This document shows positions 48,229 through 61,050 of a stretch of DNA of 64,000 bases, in pieces. The DNA comes from Prosopocoilus inquinatus (Eukaryota; Arthropoda; Insecta; Coleoptera; Lucanidae): NCBI GenBank assembly GCA_036172665.1, contig JAYKNF010000072.1:1-64000 (forward strand), read 5' to 3'. A program made the translations under genes and the position numbers. The notes under the pieces are model-generated. The model saw only the letters and a list, made by a program, of their open reading frames with translations. It was not told the origin of the DNA and did not search any database. Positions within the stretch are counted from its first letter, which is position 1, and each line of letters opens with the position of its first letter.

Positions 48229-50139
48229 GACCTATCGTTTGATAGGCGACAATAAGGGTTTACGTTCGACCCGACCGATTTCGATCATTGCAGCGCCATC
48301 TTCGATCGACAAATCGAACCGACGCGATTTTCCGTCGCCGCTCGGCGAGACCTTTCGTTTGATGCGCGACAACCCGGGTGTACGTTCGACGCGTCCAGTT
48401 TCGATCATTGCAGCGCCATCTTCGATCGAAAAATCGAACCGACGCGATTTTCCGGCGCCGCTCGGCGAGACCTTTCGTTTGATACGCGACAACCCGGGTT
48501 TACGTTCGACGCGTCCAGTTTCGATCATTTCAGCGCCATCTTCGATCGAAAAATCGAACCGACGCGATTTTCCGTCGCCGCTCGGCGAGACCTTTCGTTT
48601 GATGTGCGACAACCCGGGTTTACGTTCGACGCGTCCGATTTCGATCATTGCAGCGCCATCTTCGATCGAAAAATCGAACCGACGCGATTTTCCGTCGCCG
48701 CTCGGCGAGACCTTTCGTTTGATGCGCGACAACCCGGGTTTACGTTCGACGCGTCCAGTTTCGATCATTGCAGCGCCATATTCGATCGAAAAATTGAACC
48801 GACGCGATTTTCCGTCGCCGCTCGGCGAGACCTTTCGTTTGATACGCGACAACCCGGGTTTACGTTCGACGCGTCCAGTTTCGATCATTGCAGCGCCATC
48901 TTCGATCGAAAAATCGAACCGACGCGATTTTCCGCCGCCGCTCGGCGAGACCTTTCGTTTGATACGCGACAATCCGGGTTTACGTTCGACGCGTCCGATT
49001 TCGATCATTGCAGCGCCATCTTCGATCGAAAAATCGAACCGAAGCGATTTTCCGCCGCCGCTCGGCGAGACCTTTCGTTTGAGACGCGACAATCAGGGTT
49101 TACGTTCGACGCGTCCGATTTCGATCATTGCAGCGCCATCTTCGATCGAAAAATCGAACCGACGCGATTTTCCGTCGCCGCTCGGCGAGACCTTTCGTTT
49201 GATGCGCGACAACCCGGGTTTACGTTCGACGCGTCCAATTTCGATCATTGCAGCGCCATCTTCGATCGAAAAATCGAACCGACGCGATTTTCCGTCGCCG
49301 CTCGGCGAGACCTTTCGTTTGATACGCGACAATACGGGTTTACGTTCGACGCGTCCGATTTCGATCATTGCAGCGCCATCTTCGATCGAAAAATCGAACC
49401 GACGCGATTTTCCGTCGCCGCTCGGCGAGACCTTTCGTTTGATGTGCGACAACCCGGGTTTACGTTCGACGCGTCCAGTTTCGATCATTGCAGCGCCATC
49501 TTCGATCGAAAAATCGAACCGACGCGATTTTCCGCCGCCGCTCGGCGAGACCTTTCGTTTGATACGCGACAATCCGGGTTTACGTTCGACGCGTCCGATT
49601 TCGATCATTGCAGCGCCATCTTCGATCGAAAAATCGAACCGAAGCGATTTTCCGCCGCCGCTCGGCGAGACCTTTCGTTTGATACGCGACAATCCGGGTT
49701 TACGTTCGACGCGTCCGATTTCGATCATTGCAGCGCCATCTTCGATCGAAAAATCGAACCGACGCGATTTTCCGTCGCCGCTCGGCGAGACCTTTCGTTT
49801 GATACGCGACAATCCGGGTTTACGTTCGACGCGTCCGATTTCGATCATTGCAGCGCCATCTTCGATCGAAAAATCGAACCGACGCGATTTTCCGTCGCCG
49901 CTCGGCGAGACCTTTCGTTTGATACGCGACAACCCGGGTTTACGTTCGACGCGTCCGGTTTCGATCATTGCAGCGCCATCTTCGATCGAAAAATCGAACC
50001 GACGCGATTTTCCGTCGCCGCTCGGCGAGACCTTTCGTTTGATACGCGACAACCCGGGTTCACGTACGACGCGTCCGATTTCGATTATTGCAGCGCCATC
50101 TTCTATCGAAAAATCGAACCGATGCGATTTTCCGTAGCC
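48229..50139 (+). repeat. Satellite array A21, fused 12-monomer/post-L type (1911 bp)
   Basis: Begins as a 12-monomer array after S13 (degenerate first copy, gtgtacg) with private ttcgacccgacc, ccggcgccg and cattfree-type change catttcagc near 48526. From about 48900 it follows the A18 series (ccgccgccg, ccgaagcg, tgagacgcg, aatacggg). Ends with cttctatcg and ccgtagccc. No L lies between the two halves, so exchange has removed an L-containing segment. The minor spelling of the change at 48526 is catttcagcgcc for cattgcagcgcc. Confidence 0.93.
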
Positions 50140-50648
50140 CAACAACCCCCCCCCCCCAATCCGATCTCCGGGGCTACGGCCCCTCGACTGGCCGTACAGA
50201 TATAATATTATATATGTCAAGTGTCAAGGTTTCCTTACTGCGCGTGTCGCGCGATCGTTGCCAACCAACCCTCGTCAATCCCATCTTTTACGCGGCGGCA
50301 AATTCAAATGAGCTCCGTCAAAATCTCGACGCGTTCGGTCGAGCGTACACGCGACGGCACAATGCAAATCGTGAAGAATTTAACCGGCAAAACGACGCCG
50401 CCGCCGCCGCCGCGATCGTCTTATAACCTTTTTTCCGATTACCGGAGTAACATCGGAGAAAAGGAATTTGGAGGTTTTCAGTTGTTTTTAACACTTACTT
50501 TTTTTCAGTGGAAACACTTTTTCACTGTTACACACGCTTTCGGGTCACATTTTCGATATCATGCCGTATATCTCTCGCCATGTGGTAAACGTTACGTTCG
50601 TAAAGCTACTTTCTTCTACGTCGGAAAGAATTCGACGCGATCGATTTA
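50140..50648 (+). repeat. Short spacer S14 (Sa, 509 bp)
   Basis: Poly-C run of 12. ctcgtcaatcc replaces ctcgtcgatcc, shared only with S15. TATA-like 16-mer at 50208-50223. Confidence 0.93.
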
Positions 50649-52079
50649 GACCTATCGTTTGATAGGCGACAATAAGGGTTTACGTTCGACGCGACCGATT
50701 TCGATCATTGCAGCGCCATCTTCGATCGACAAATCGAACCGACGCGATTTTCCGTCGCCGCTCGGCGAGACCTTTCGTTTGATGCGCGACAACCCGGGTG
50801 TACGTTCGACGCGTCCAGTTTCGATCATTGCAGCGCCATCATCGATCGAAAAATCGAACCGACGCGATTTTCCGTCGCCTCTCGGCGAGACCTTTCGTTT
50901 GATACGCGACAACCCGGGTTTACGTTCGACGCGTCCGATTTCGATCATTGCAGCGCCATCTTCGATCGAAAAATCGAACCGACGCGATTTTCAGTCGCCG
51001 CTCGGCGAGACCTTTCGTTTGATGCGCGACAATCCGGGTTTACGTTCGACGCGTCCGATTTCGATCATTGCAGCGCCATCTTCGATCGAAAAATCGAACC
51101 GACGCGATTTTCCGTCGCCGCTCGGCGAGACCTTTCGTTTGATGCGCGACAACCCGGGTTTACGTTCGACGCGTCCAGTTTCGATCATTGCAGCGCCATC
51201 TTCGATCGAAAAATTGAACCGACGCGATTTTCCGTCGCCGCTCGGCGAGACCTTTCGTTTGATACGCGACAACCCGGGTTTACGTTCGACGCGTCCGATT
51301 TCGATCATTGCAGCGCCATCTTCGATCGAAAAATCGAACCGACGCGATTTTCCGTCGCCGCTCGGCGAGACCTTTCGTTTGATACGCGACAACCCGGGTT
51401 TAAGTTCGACGCGTCCGGTTTCGATCATTGCAGCGCCATCTTCGATCGAAAAATTGAACCGACGCGATTTTCCGTCGCCGCTCGGCGAGACCTTTCGTTT
51501 GATACGCGACAACCCGGGGTTACGTTCGACGCGTCCAGTTTCGATCATTGCAGAGCCATCTTCGATCGAAAAATCAAACCGACGCGATTTTCCGTCGCCG
51601 CTCGGCGAGACCTTTCGTTTGATACGCGACAACCCGGGATTACGTTCGACGCGTTCGATTTCGATCATTGCAGCGCCATCTTCGATCGAAAAATCGAACC
51701 GACGCGATTTTCCGTCGCCGCTCGGCGAGACCTTTCGTTTGATACGCGACAACCCGGGTTTACGTTCGACGCGTCCGATTTCAATCATTGCAGCGCCATC
51801 TTCGATCGAAAAATCGAACCGACGCGATTTTCCGTCGCCGCTCGGCGAGACCTTTCGTTTGATACGCGACAACCCGGGTTTACGTTCGACGCGTCCGGTT
51901 TCGATCATTGCAGCGCCATCTTCGATCGAAAAATCGAACCGACGCGATTTTCCGTCGCCGCTCGGCGAGACCTTTCGTTTGATACGCGACAACCCGGGTT
52001 CACGTACGACGCGTCCGATTTCGATTATTGCAGCGCCATCTTCTATCGAAAAATCGAACCGATGCGATTTTCCGTCGCC
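50649..52079 (+). repeat. Satellite array A22, 12-monomer variant (1431 bp)
   Basis: A2-like, but lacks the third copy and gains a gtccggt copy near the end, keeping the same length. Markers shared with A23: catcatcgatcg near 50839 and cgggattacg near 51635. The gaactgacg stop is gaaccgacg here, so the plus frame is open into S15. Confidence 0.95.
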
Positions 52080-52587
52080 CAACAACCCCCCCCCCCAATC
52101 CGATCTCCGGGGCTACGGCCCCTCGACTGGCCGTACAGATATAATATTATATATGTCAAGTGTCAAGGTTTCCTTACTGCGCGTGTCGCGCGATCGTTGC
52201 CAACCAACCCTCGTCAATCCCATCTTTTAAGCGGCGGCAAATTCAAATGAGCTCCGTCAAAATCTCGACGCGTTCGGTCGAGCGTACACGCGACGGCACA
52301 ATGCAAATCGTGAAGAATTTAACCGGCAAAACGACGCCGCCGCCGCCGCCGCGATCGTCTTATAACCTTTTTTCCGATTACCGGAGTAACATCGGAGAAA
52401 AGGAATTTGGAGGTTTTCAGTTGTTTTTAACACTTACTTTTTTTCAGTGGAAACACTTTTTCACTGTTACACACGCTTTCGGGTCACATTTTCGATATCA
52501 TGCCGTATATCTCTCGCCATGTGGTAAACGTTACGTTCGTAAAGCTACTTTCTTCTACGTCGGAAAGAATTCGACGCGATCGATTTA
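52080..52587 (+). repeat. Short spacer S15 (Sa, 508 bp)
   Basis: Poly-C run of 11. cttttaagcgg replaces cttttacgcgg, which puts a stop at codon 28 of the 70-codon frame present in the other copies. TATA-like 16-mer at 52147-52162. Confidence 0.93.
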
Positions 52588-53898
52588 GACCTATCGTTTG
52601 ATAGGCGACAATAAGGGTTTACGTTCGACGCGACCGATTTCGATCATTGCAGCGCCATCTTCGATCGACAAATCGAACCGACGCGATTTTCCGTCGCCGC
52701 TCGGCGAGACCTTTCGTTTGATGCGCGACAACCCGGGTGTACGTTCGACGCGTCCAGTTTCGATCATTGCAGCGCCATCATCGATCGAAAAATCGAACCG
52801 GCGCGATTTTCCGTCGCCTCTCGGCGAGACCTTTCGTTTGATACGCGACAACCCGGGTTTACGTTCGACGCGTCCGATTTCGATCATTGCAGCGCCATCT
52901 TCGATCGAAAAATCGAACCGACGCGATTTTCAGTCGCCGCTCGGCGAGACCTTTCGTTTGATGCGCGACAATCCGGGTTTACGTTCGACGCGTCCGATTT
53001 CGATCATTGCAGCGCCATCTTCGATCGAAAAATCGAACCGACGCGATTTTCCGTCGCCGCTCGGCGAGACCTTTCGTTTGATGCGCGACAACCCGGGTTT
53101 ACGTTCGACGCGTCCAGTTTCGATCATTGCAGCGCCATCTTCGATCGAAAAATTGAACCGACGCGATTTTCCGTCGCCGCTCGGCGAGACCTTTCGTTTG
53201 ATACGCGACAACCCGGGTTTACGTTCGACGCGTCCGATTTCGATCATTGCAGCGCCATCTTCGATCGAAAAATCGAACCGACGCGATTTTCCGTCGCCGC
53301 TCGGCGAGACCTTTCGTTTGATACGCGACAACCCGGGTTTAAGTTCGACGCGTCCGGTTTCGATCATTGCAGCGCCATCTTCGATCGAAAAATTGAACCG
53401 ACGCGATTTTCCGTCGCCGCTCGGCGAGACCTTTCGTTTGATACGCGACAACCCGGGGTTACGTTCGACGCGTCCAGTTTCGATCATTGCAGAGCCATCT
53501 TCGATCGAAAAATCAAACCGACGCGATTTTCCGTCGCCGCTCGGCGAGACCTTTCGTTTGATACGCGACAACCCGGGATTACGTTCGACGCGTTCGATTT
53601 CGATCATTGCAGCGCCATCTTCGATCGAAAAATCGAACCGACGCGATTTTCCGTCGCCGCTCGGCGAGACCTTTCGTTTGATACGCGACAACCCGGGTTT
53701 ACGTTCGACGCGTCCGATTTCAATCATTGCAGCGCCATCTTCGATCGAAAAATCGAACCGACGCGATTTTCCGTCGCCGCTCGGCGAGACCTTTCGTTTG
53801 ATACGCGACAACCCGGGTTCACGTACGACGCGTCCGATTTCGATCATTGCAGCGCCATCTTCGATCGAAAAATCGAACCGATGCGATTCTCCGTCGCC
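52588..53898 (+). repeat. Satellite array A23 (1311 bp, 10.9 monomers)
   Basis: Follows A22 (catcatcgatcg, cgggattacg) but is one monomer shorter, lacking the gtccggt copy. Private ccggcgcga near 52799. Ends with gattctccg as A2 and A11 do. Confidence 0.95.
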
Positions 53899-54410
53899 CA
53901 ACAACCCCCCCCCCCCCCCCAATCCGATCTCCGGGGCTACGGCCCCTCGACTGGCCGTAGAGATATAATATTATATATGTCAAGTGTCAAGGTTTCCTTA
54001 CTGCGCGTGTCGCGCGATCGTTGCCAACCAACCCTCGTCGATCCCATCTTTTACGCGGCGGCAAATTCAAATGCGCTCCGTCAAAATCTCGACGCGTTCG
54101 GTCGAGCGTACACGCGACGGCACAATGCAAATCGTGAAGAATTTAACCGGCAAAACGACGCCGCCGCCGCCGCCGCGATCGTCTTATAACCTTTTTTCCG
54201 ATTACCGGAGTAACATCGGAGAAAAGGAATTTGGAGGTTTTCAGTTGTTTTTAACACTTACTTTTTTCAGTGGAAACACTTTTTCACTGTTACACACGCG
54301 TTCGGGTCACATTTTCGATATCATGCCGTATATCTCTCGCCATGTGGTAAACGTTACGTTCGTAAAGCTACTTTCTTCTACGTCGGAAAGAATTCGACGC
54401 GATCGATTTA
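53899..54410 (+). repeat. Short spacer S16, mosaic Sa/Sb (512 bp)
   Basis: Poly-C run of 16 and gtagagat as in Sb1; middle with Sa variants (gattaccgg, gaaaagg, cagtggaaacactttttc); then gcgttcgggtc and an Sb-like gacctttcg junction. One T is missing from the pyrimidine tract (cttacttttttcag), and aatgcgctcc replaces aatgagctcc. TATA-like 16-mer at 53971-53986. Confidence 0.92.
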
Positions 54411-55001
54411 GACCTTTCGTTTGATAGGCGACAATCCGGGTTTACGTTCGACGCGTCCGATTTCGATCATTGCAGCGCCATCTTCGATCGAAAAATCGAA
54501 CCGACGCGATTTTCCGTCGCCGCTCGGCGAGACCTTCCGTTTGATGCGCGACAACCCGGGTGTACGTTCGACGCGTCCAGTTTCGATCATTGCAGCGCCA
54601 TCTTTGATCGAAAAATCGAACCGACGCGATTTTCCGTCGCCGCTCGGCGAGACCTTTCGTTTGATGCGCGACAACTCGGGTTTACGTTCGACGCGTCCAG
54701 TTTCGATCATTGCAGCGCCATCTTCGATCGAAAAATCGAACCGACGCGATTTTCCGCCGCCGCTCGGCGAGACCTTTCGTTTGATACGCGACAATCCGGG
54801 TTTACGTTCGACGCGTCCGATTTCGATCATTGCAGCGCCATCTTCGATCGAAAAATCGGACCGACGCGATTTTCCGTCGCCGCTCGGCGAGAGCTTTCGT
54901 TTGATACGCGACAACCCGGGTTTACGTTCGACGCGATCGACTTCGATCATTGCAGCGCCATCTTCGATCGAAAAATCGAACCGACGCGATTTTCCATCGC
55001 C
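54411..55001 (+). repeat. Satellite array A24, short and diverged (591 bp, 4.9 monomers)
   Basis: Copy order is unlike other arrays. Private changes: gaccttccg, cttcttt-type change catctttgatcg near 54601, atcggaccg, gagagctttcg, gcgatcgacttcg, and a final ttttccatcgcc. Lies immediately before the truncated S17 and the inversion breakpoint. Confidence 0.94.
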
Positions 55002-55442
55002 CCCCCCCCCAACCGATCTCCGGGTCTACGGTCACTCGACTGGCCGTACAGATATAATATTATATATGTCAAGTGTCCAGGTTTCCTTACTGCGCGTGTC
55101 GCGCGATCGTTGCCAACCAACCCTCGTCGATCCCATCTTTTACGCGGCGGCAAATTCAAATGAGCTCCGTCAAAATCTCGACGCGTTCGCTCGAGCGTAC
55201 ACGCGACTTCACAATGCAAATCGTGAAGAATTTAACCGGCAAAACGACGCCGCCGCCGCCGACGCGATCGTCTTATAACCATTTTTCCGATTGCCGGAGT
55301 AACATCGGAGAAATGGAATTTGGAGGTTTTCCGTTGTTTTTAACACTTACTTTTTTTCAGTTGAAACACTTTCACTGTTACACACGCGTTCGTGTCACAT
55401 TTTCGATATCACCCCTTATATCTCTCGCCATGTGGTAAACGT
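55002..55442 (+). repeat. Short spacer S17, truncated Sb1 (441 bp)
   Basis: Poly-C run of 11 starting at 55000 or so, diverged head (gggtctacggtcactcg) that destroys both alternative hairpins, then an Sb1 body. TATA-like 16-mer at 55060-55075. The spacer stops at ggtaaacgt, 56 bp short of the full S2 end, where the sequence switches to inverted satellite. The shared AACGT spans 55438-55442. Confidence 0.93.
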
Positions 55443-56296
55443 AAACCCGGGTTGTCGCACATCAAACGAAAGGTCTCGCCGAGCGGCGACGGAAAATCGC
55501 GTCGGTTCGATTTTTCGATCGAAGATGGCGCTGCAATGATCGAAATCGGACGCGTCGAACGTAAACCCGTATTGTCGCGTATCAAACGAAAGGTCTCGCC
55601 GAGCGGCGACGGAAAATCGCGTCGGTTCGAATTTTCGATCGAAGATGGCGCTGCAATGATCGAAACTGGACGCGTCGAACGTAAACCCGGGTTGTCGCGC
55701 ATCAAACGAAAGGTCTCGCCGAGCGGGCACGGAAAATCGCGTCGGTTCATTTTTCGATCTAAGATGGCGCTGCAATGATCGAAACTGGATGCGTCGAACG
55801 TAAACCCGGGTTGTCGCGCATCAAACGAAAGGTCTCGCCGAGCGACGACGGAAAATCGCGTCGGTTCGATTTTTCGATCGAAGATGGCGCTGCAATGATC
55901 GAAATCGAACGCGTCGAACGTAAACCCGGGTTGTCGCGTATCAAACGAAAGGTCTCGCCGAGCGGCGACGGAAAATCGCGTCGGTTCGATTTTTCGATCG
56001 AAGATGGCGCTGCAATGATCGAAACTGGACGCGTCGAACGTAAACCCGGGTTGTCGCGCATCAAACGAAAGGTCTCGCCGAGCGGCGACGGAAAATCGCA
56101 TCGGTTCGATTTTTCGATCGAAGATGGCGCTGCAATGATCGATATCGGACGCGTCGAACGTAAACCCGGGTTGTCGCGTATCAAACGAAAGGTCTCGGCG
56201 AGCGGCGACGGAAAATCGCGTCGGTTCGATTTTTCGATCGAAGATGGCGCTGCAATGATCGAAATCGGACGCGTCGAACGTAAACCCGGATTGTCG
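55438..56296 (-). repeat. Inverted satellite, copy of the first part of A6
   Basis: Reverse complement of about 10390-11248. Carries the A6 series in reverse, including the 119-bp copy (near 55749) and the aatacggg copy. The first bases gtaaacccgggttgtcgcac match the tgatgtgcg copy at 11224-11243. Confidence 0.96.
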
Positions 56297-57493
56297 GGGG
56301 GCCGGAGCACCGGTGGTCGGAAGGGAGAGGTGGGCGTGCTGCCTATCGACAGTGATCTAACCTGAAAGCGACGCGCGAACTCTTTCGCGTGTGTCGTGTT
56401 ACGCCGGCAGTCGGCCCGGCGGCGGAGGGAGTACGTGCGCCGCCGGTCGAACGTGACCTAATCTAAAGCCGCTGACGCGATCGCTTTCGCCGCGGGGACG
56501 CGTTCGAACATAATTTCGACCGTACATATTACGTAAATAGATGAATAAAGGAGGCTTTGGATGTTCGTTTGTGATTAAAAAAAAATGCGAGCGCGGGGAG
56601 GTCGATTCGTTCGCTCTCCGGCCGGCAATTAAAGCGGGAAATTTAAGGGAAAAAATTGAAAAAAATCGATAAAAATTTTAAAAAATTAAAAATTAAGAGA
56701 ACGGAAAAATTAAAAAAATTGGGGAAAAATATTCAAAATTTCGGGGGGAAATTTAAAAAAATCGAGAAAAATCGACAAGAATTCTAAAAATTAGGGAAAC
56801 GGATTTCTTAAGTTTGCCAACTTTTTTAAAACATTTCATCACTTCTCACATTTTCCTTCACTTTTTTTCGAAAATTGTTCAAGATCAACCCAACCGACGC
56901 CAACCCAAGCGAGGCCAACCCAGACGGCGAAAAAAAATTTAAAAATTAGGAGAACGGAAAAATTGAAAAAATTGGGGAAAAATATTCAAAATTTCGGGAA
57001 AAAATTGAAAAAATCGAAAAAAATAGGAAAAAATTCTAAAAATTAAGGAAACCGATTTCTTAAGTTTTCCAACAATTTTTCTCACTTTTTCTTAAACTTT
57101 CCTTCCCTTTCTTCTGTAAAATTGTTCAAGGTGAACCCAACCGACGCCAACCCAAGCGAGGCCAACCCAGACGGCGAAAAAAAATGTAAAAATTAGGAGA
57201 CGGAAAAATTGAAAAAATTGGGGAAAAATACTCAAAATTTCGAAAATTAGAAAAATTAATTCTTAAAGTTTTCCAACATTCTTCCAAGTACCTAGGTGCC
57301 GCGAGCCCCCAAAGGCTAGCGGCCCAAACAGCGCGCAGCGCTCTCACCTCTTCCGTCCAAACGAAACCTCCGTCTATACAAAGCCTCTGTCCACACAAGC
57401 CTCTGTTCATACCCACAAGTGGGCGGAGCGTAGCGGATCCCACTTGTCATATATAAGAAAAGAAACTCGGAAAAGTGTACTTAAGGGGTTCCT
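56297..57493 (-). repeat. Inverted long spacer, copy of L2
   Basis: 1197 bp in reverse orientation, with the L2-specific gtgcgccgccgg, gaggtgggcgtgctgcc and aaaaaaattgggg. AATAAA now reads on the plus strand at 56544-56549, and TATATAAG at 57450-57457. Confidence 0.95.
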
Positions 57494-58164
57494 ATGGTGC
57501 CGCAATGATCGAAATCGGTCGCGGCGAACATAAACCCGGGTTGTCGCGTATCAAACGAAAGGTCTCGCCGAGCGGCGACGGAAAATCGCGTCGGCTCGAT
57601 TTTTCGATCGAAGATGGCGCTGCAATGATCGAAATCGGACGCGTCGAACGTAAACCCGGATTGTCGCGCATCAAACGAAAGGTCTCGCCGAGCGGCGACG
57701 GAAAATCGCGTCGGTTCGATTTTTCGATCTAAGATGGAGCTGCAATGATCGAAACCGGACGCGTCGAACGTAAACCCGGGTTGTCGCATATCAAACGAAA
57801 GGTCTCGCCGAGAGGCGACGGAAAATCGCGTCGGTTCGATTTTTCGATCGAAGATGGCGACGCAATGTTCGAAACTGGACGCGTCGAACGTAAACCCGGG
57901 TTGTCGCGGATCAAACGAAAGGTCTCGCCGAGCGGCGACGGAAAATCGCGTCGGTTCGATTTTTCGATCGAAGATGGCGCTGCAATGATCGAAACTGGAC
58001 GCGTCGAACGTAAACCCGGGTTGTCGCGCATCAAACGAAAGGTCTCGCCGAGCATCGACGGAAAATCGCGTCGGTTCGATTTTTCGATCGAAGATGGCGC
58101 TGCAATGATCGAAATCGGACGCGTCGAACATAAACCCGGATTGTCGCCTATCAAACGAAAGGTC
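57494..58164 (-). repeat. Inverted satellite, copy of A5 (671 bp)
   Basis: Keeps both A5 markers in reverse (cgatctaag near 57727 and gagcatcgac near 58051). Confidence 0.96.
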
Positions 58165-58678
58165 TAAATCGATCGCGTCGAATTCTTTCCGACGTAGAAG
58201 AAAGTAGCTTTACGAACGTAACGTTTACCACATGGCGAGAGATATAAGGGGTGATATCGAAAATGTGACACGAACGCGTGTGTAACAGTGAAAGTGTTTC
58301 AACTGAAAAAAAGTAAGTGTTAAAAACAACGGAAAACCTCCAAATTCCATTTCTCCGATGTTACTCCGGCAATCGGAAAAAAGGTTATAAGACGATCGCG
58401 GCGGCGGCGGCGGCGTCGTTTTGCCGGTTAAATTCTTCACGATTTGCATTGTGCCGTCGCGTGTACGCTCGACCGAACGCGTCGAGATTTTGACGGAGCT
58501 CATTTGAATTTGCCGCCGCGTAAAAGATGGGATCGACGAGGGTTGGTTGGCAACGATCGCGCGACACGAGCAGTAAGGAAACCTTGACACTTGACATATA
58601 TAATATTATATCTGTACGGCCAGTCGAGGGGCCGTAGCCCCGGAGATAGGATGGGGAGGGGGGGGGGGGGGGGGGTTG
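58165..58678 (-). repeat. Inverted short spacer, copy of S3 (514 bp)
   Basis: Sb2 type in reverse. The G run at 58658-58675 is 18 long, the same length as the S3 C run. TATA-like 16-mer at 58588-58603 on the minus strand. Confidence 0.95.
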
Positions 58679-61050
58679 GGCGACGGAAAATCGCGTCGGT
58701 TCGATTTTTCGATCGAAGATGGCGCTGCAATGATCGAAATCGGACGCGTCGAACGTAAACCCGGGTTGTCGCGCATCAAACGAAAGGTCTCGCCGAGCGG
58801 CGACGGAAAATCGCGTCGGTTCGATTTTTCGATCGAAGATGGCGCTGCAATGATCGAAACTGGACGCGTCGATCGTAAACCCGGGTTATCGCGTATCAAA
58901 CGAAAGGTCTCGCCGCGCGGCGACGGAAAATCGCGTCGGTTCGATTTCTCGATCGAAGATGGCGATGCAATGATCGAAATCGGACGCGTCGAACGTAAAC
59001 CCGGGTTGTCGCGTATCAAACGAAAGGTCTCGCCGAGCGGCGACGGAAAATCGCGTCGGTTCGATCTTTCGATCGAAGATGACGCTGCAATGATCGAAAC
59101 TGAACGCGTCGAACGTAAACCCGCGTTGTCGCGCATCAAACGAAAGGTCTCGCCGAGCGGCGACGGAAAATCGCGTCCGTTCGATTTTTCGATCGAAGAT
59201 GGCGCTGCAATGATCGAAATCGGACGCGTCGAACGTAAACCCGGGTTGTCGCGTATCAAACGAAAGGTCTCGCCGAGCAGCGACGGAAAATCGCGTCGGT
59301 TCGATTTTTCGATCGAAGATGGCGCTGCAATGATCGAAATTGGACGCGTCGATCGTAAGCCCGGGTTGTCGCGTATCAAACGAGAGGTCTAGCCGAGCGG
59401 CGATGGAAAATCGCGTCGGTTCGATTTTTCGATCGAAGATGGCGCTGCAATGATCGAAATCGGACGCGTCGAACGTAAACCCGGATTGTCGCGTATCAAA
59501 CGAAAGGTCTCGCCGAGCGGCGACGGAAAATCGCGTCGGTTCGATTTTTCGATCGAAGATGGCGCTGCAATGATCGAAACTGGTCGCGTCGAACGTAAAC
59601 CCGGGTTGTCGCGTATCAAACGAAAGGTCTCGCCGAGCGGCGACGGAAAATCGCGTCGGTTCGATTTTTCGATCGAAGATGGCGCTGCAATGATCGAAAT
59701 CGGACGCGTCGAACGTAAACCCGGATTGTCGCGTATCAAACGAAAGGTCTCGCCGAGCGGCGACGGAAAATCGCGTCGGTTCGATTTTTCGATCGAAGAT
59801 GGCGCTGCAATGATCGAAATCGGACGCGTCGAACGTAAACCCGGATTGTCGCGTCTCAAACGAAAGGTCTCGCCGAGCGGCGGCGGAAAATCGCTTCGGT
59901 TCGATTTTTCGATCGAAGATGGCGCTGCAATGATCGAAATCGGACGCGTCGAACGTAAACCCGGATTGTCGCGTATCAAACGAAAGGTCTCGCCGAGCGG
60001 CGGCGGAAAATCGCGTCGGTTCGATTTTTCGATCGAAGATGGCGCTGCAATGATCGAAACTGGACGCGTCGAACGTAAACCCAGGTTGTCGCGCATCAAA
60101 CGAAAGGTCTCGCCGAGCGACGACGGAAAATCGCGTCGGTTCAATTTTTCGATCGAAGATGGCGCTGCAATGATCGAAATCGAACGCGTCGAACGTAAAC
60201 CCGGGTTGTCGCACATCAAACGAAAGGTCTCGCCGAGCGGCGACGGAAAATCGCGTCGGTTCGATTTTTCGATCGAAGATGGCGCTGCAATGATCGAAAT
60301 CGGACGCGTCGAACGTAAACCCGTATTGTCGCGTATCAAACGAAAGGTCTCGCCGAGCGGCGACGGAAAATCGCGTCGGTTCGAATTTTCGATCGAAGAT
60401 GGCGCTGCAATGATCGAAACTGGACGCGTCGAACGTAAACCCGGGTTGTCGCGCATCAAACGAAAGGTCTCGCCGAGCGGGCACGGAAAATCGCGTCGGT
60501 TCATTTTTCGATCTAAGATGGCGCTGCAATGATCGAAACTGGATGCGTCGAACGTAAACCCGGGTTGTCGCGCATCAAACGAAAGGTCTCGCCGAGCGAC
60601 GACGGAAAATCGCGTCGGTTCGATTTTTCGATCGAAGATGGCGCTGCAATGATCGAAATCGAACGCGTCGAACGTAAACCCGGGTTGTCGCGTATCAAAC
60701 GAAAGGTCTCGCCGAGCGGCGACGGAAAATCGCGTCGGTTCGATTTTTCGATCGAAGATGGCGCTGCAATGATCGAAACTGGACGCGTCGAACGTAAACC
60801 CGGGTTGTCGCGCATCAAACGAAAGGTCTCGCCGAGCGGCGACGGAAAATCGCATCGGTTCGATTTTTCGATCGAAGATGGCGCTGCAATGATCGATATC
60901 GGACGCGTCGAACGTAAACCCGATTTGTCGCGTATCAAACGAAAGGTCTCGGCGAGCGGCGACGGAAAATCGCGTCGGTTCGATTTTTCGATCGAAGATG
61001 GCGCTGCAATGATCGAAATCGGACGCGTCGAACGTAAACCCGGATTGTCG
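58679..61050 (-). repeat. Inverted satellite, copy of A4 (2372 bp)
   Basis: Full length match in order to A4, including ggtctagcc near 59389, cccaggttg near 60081 and cccgatttgtcg near 60919. Confidence 0.96.
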
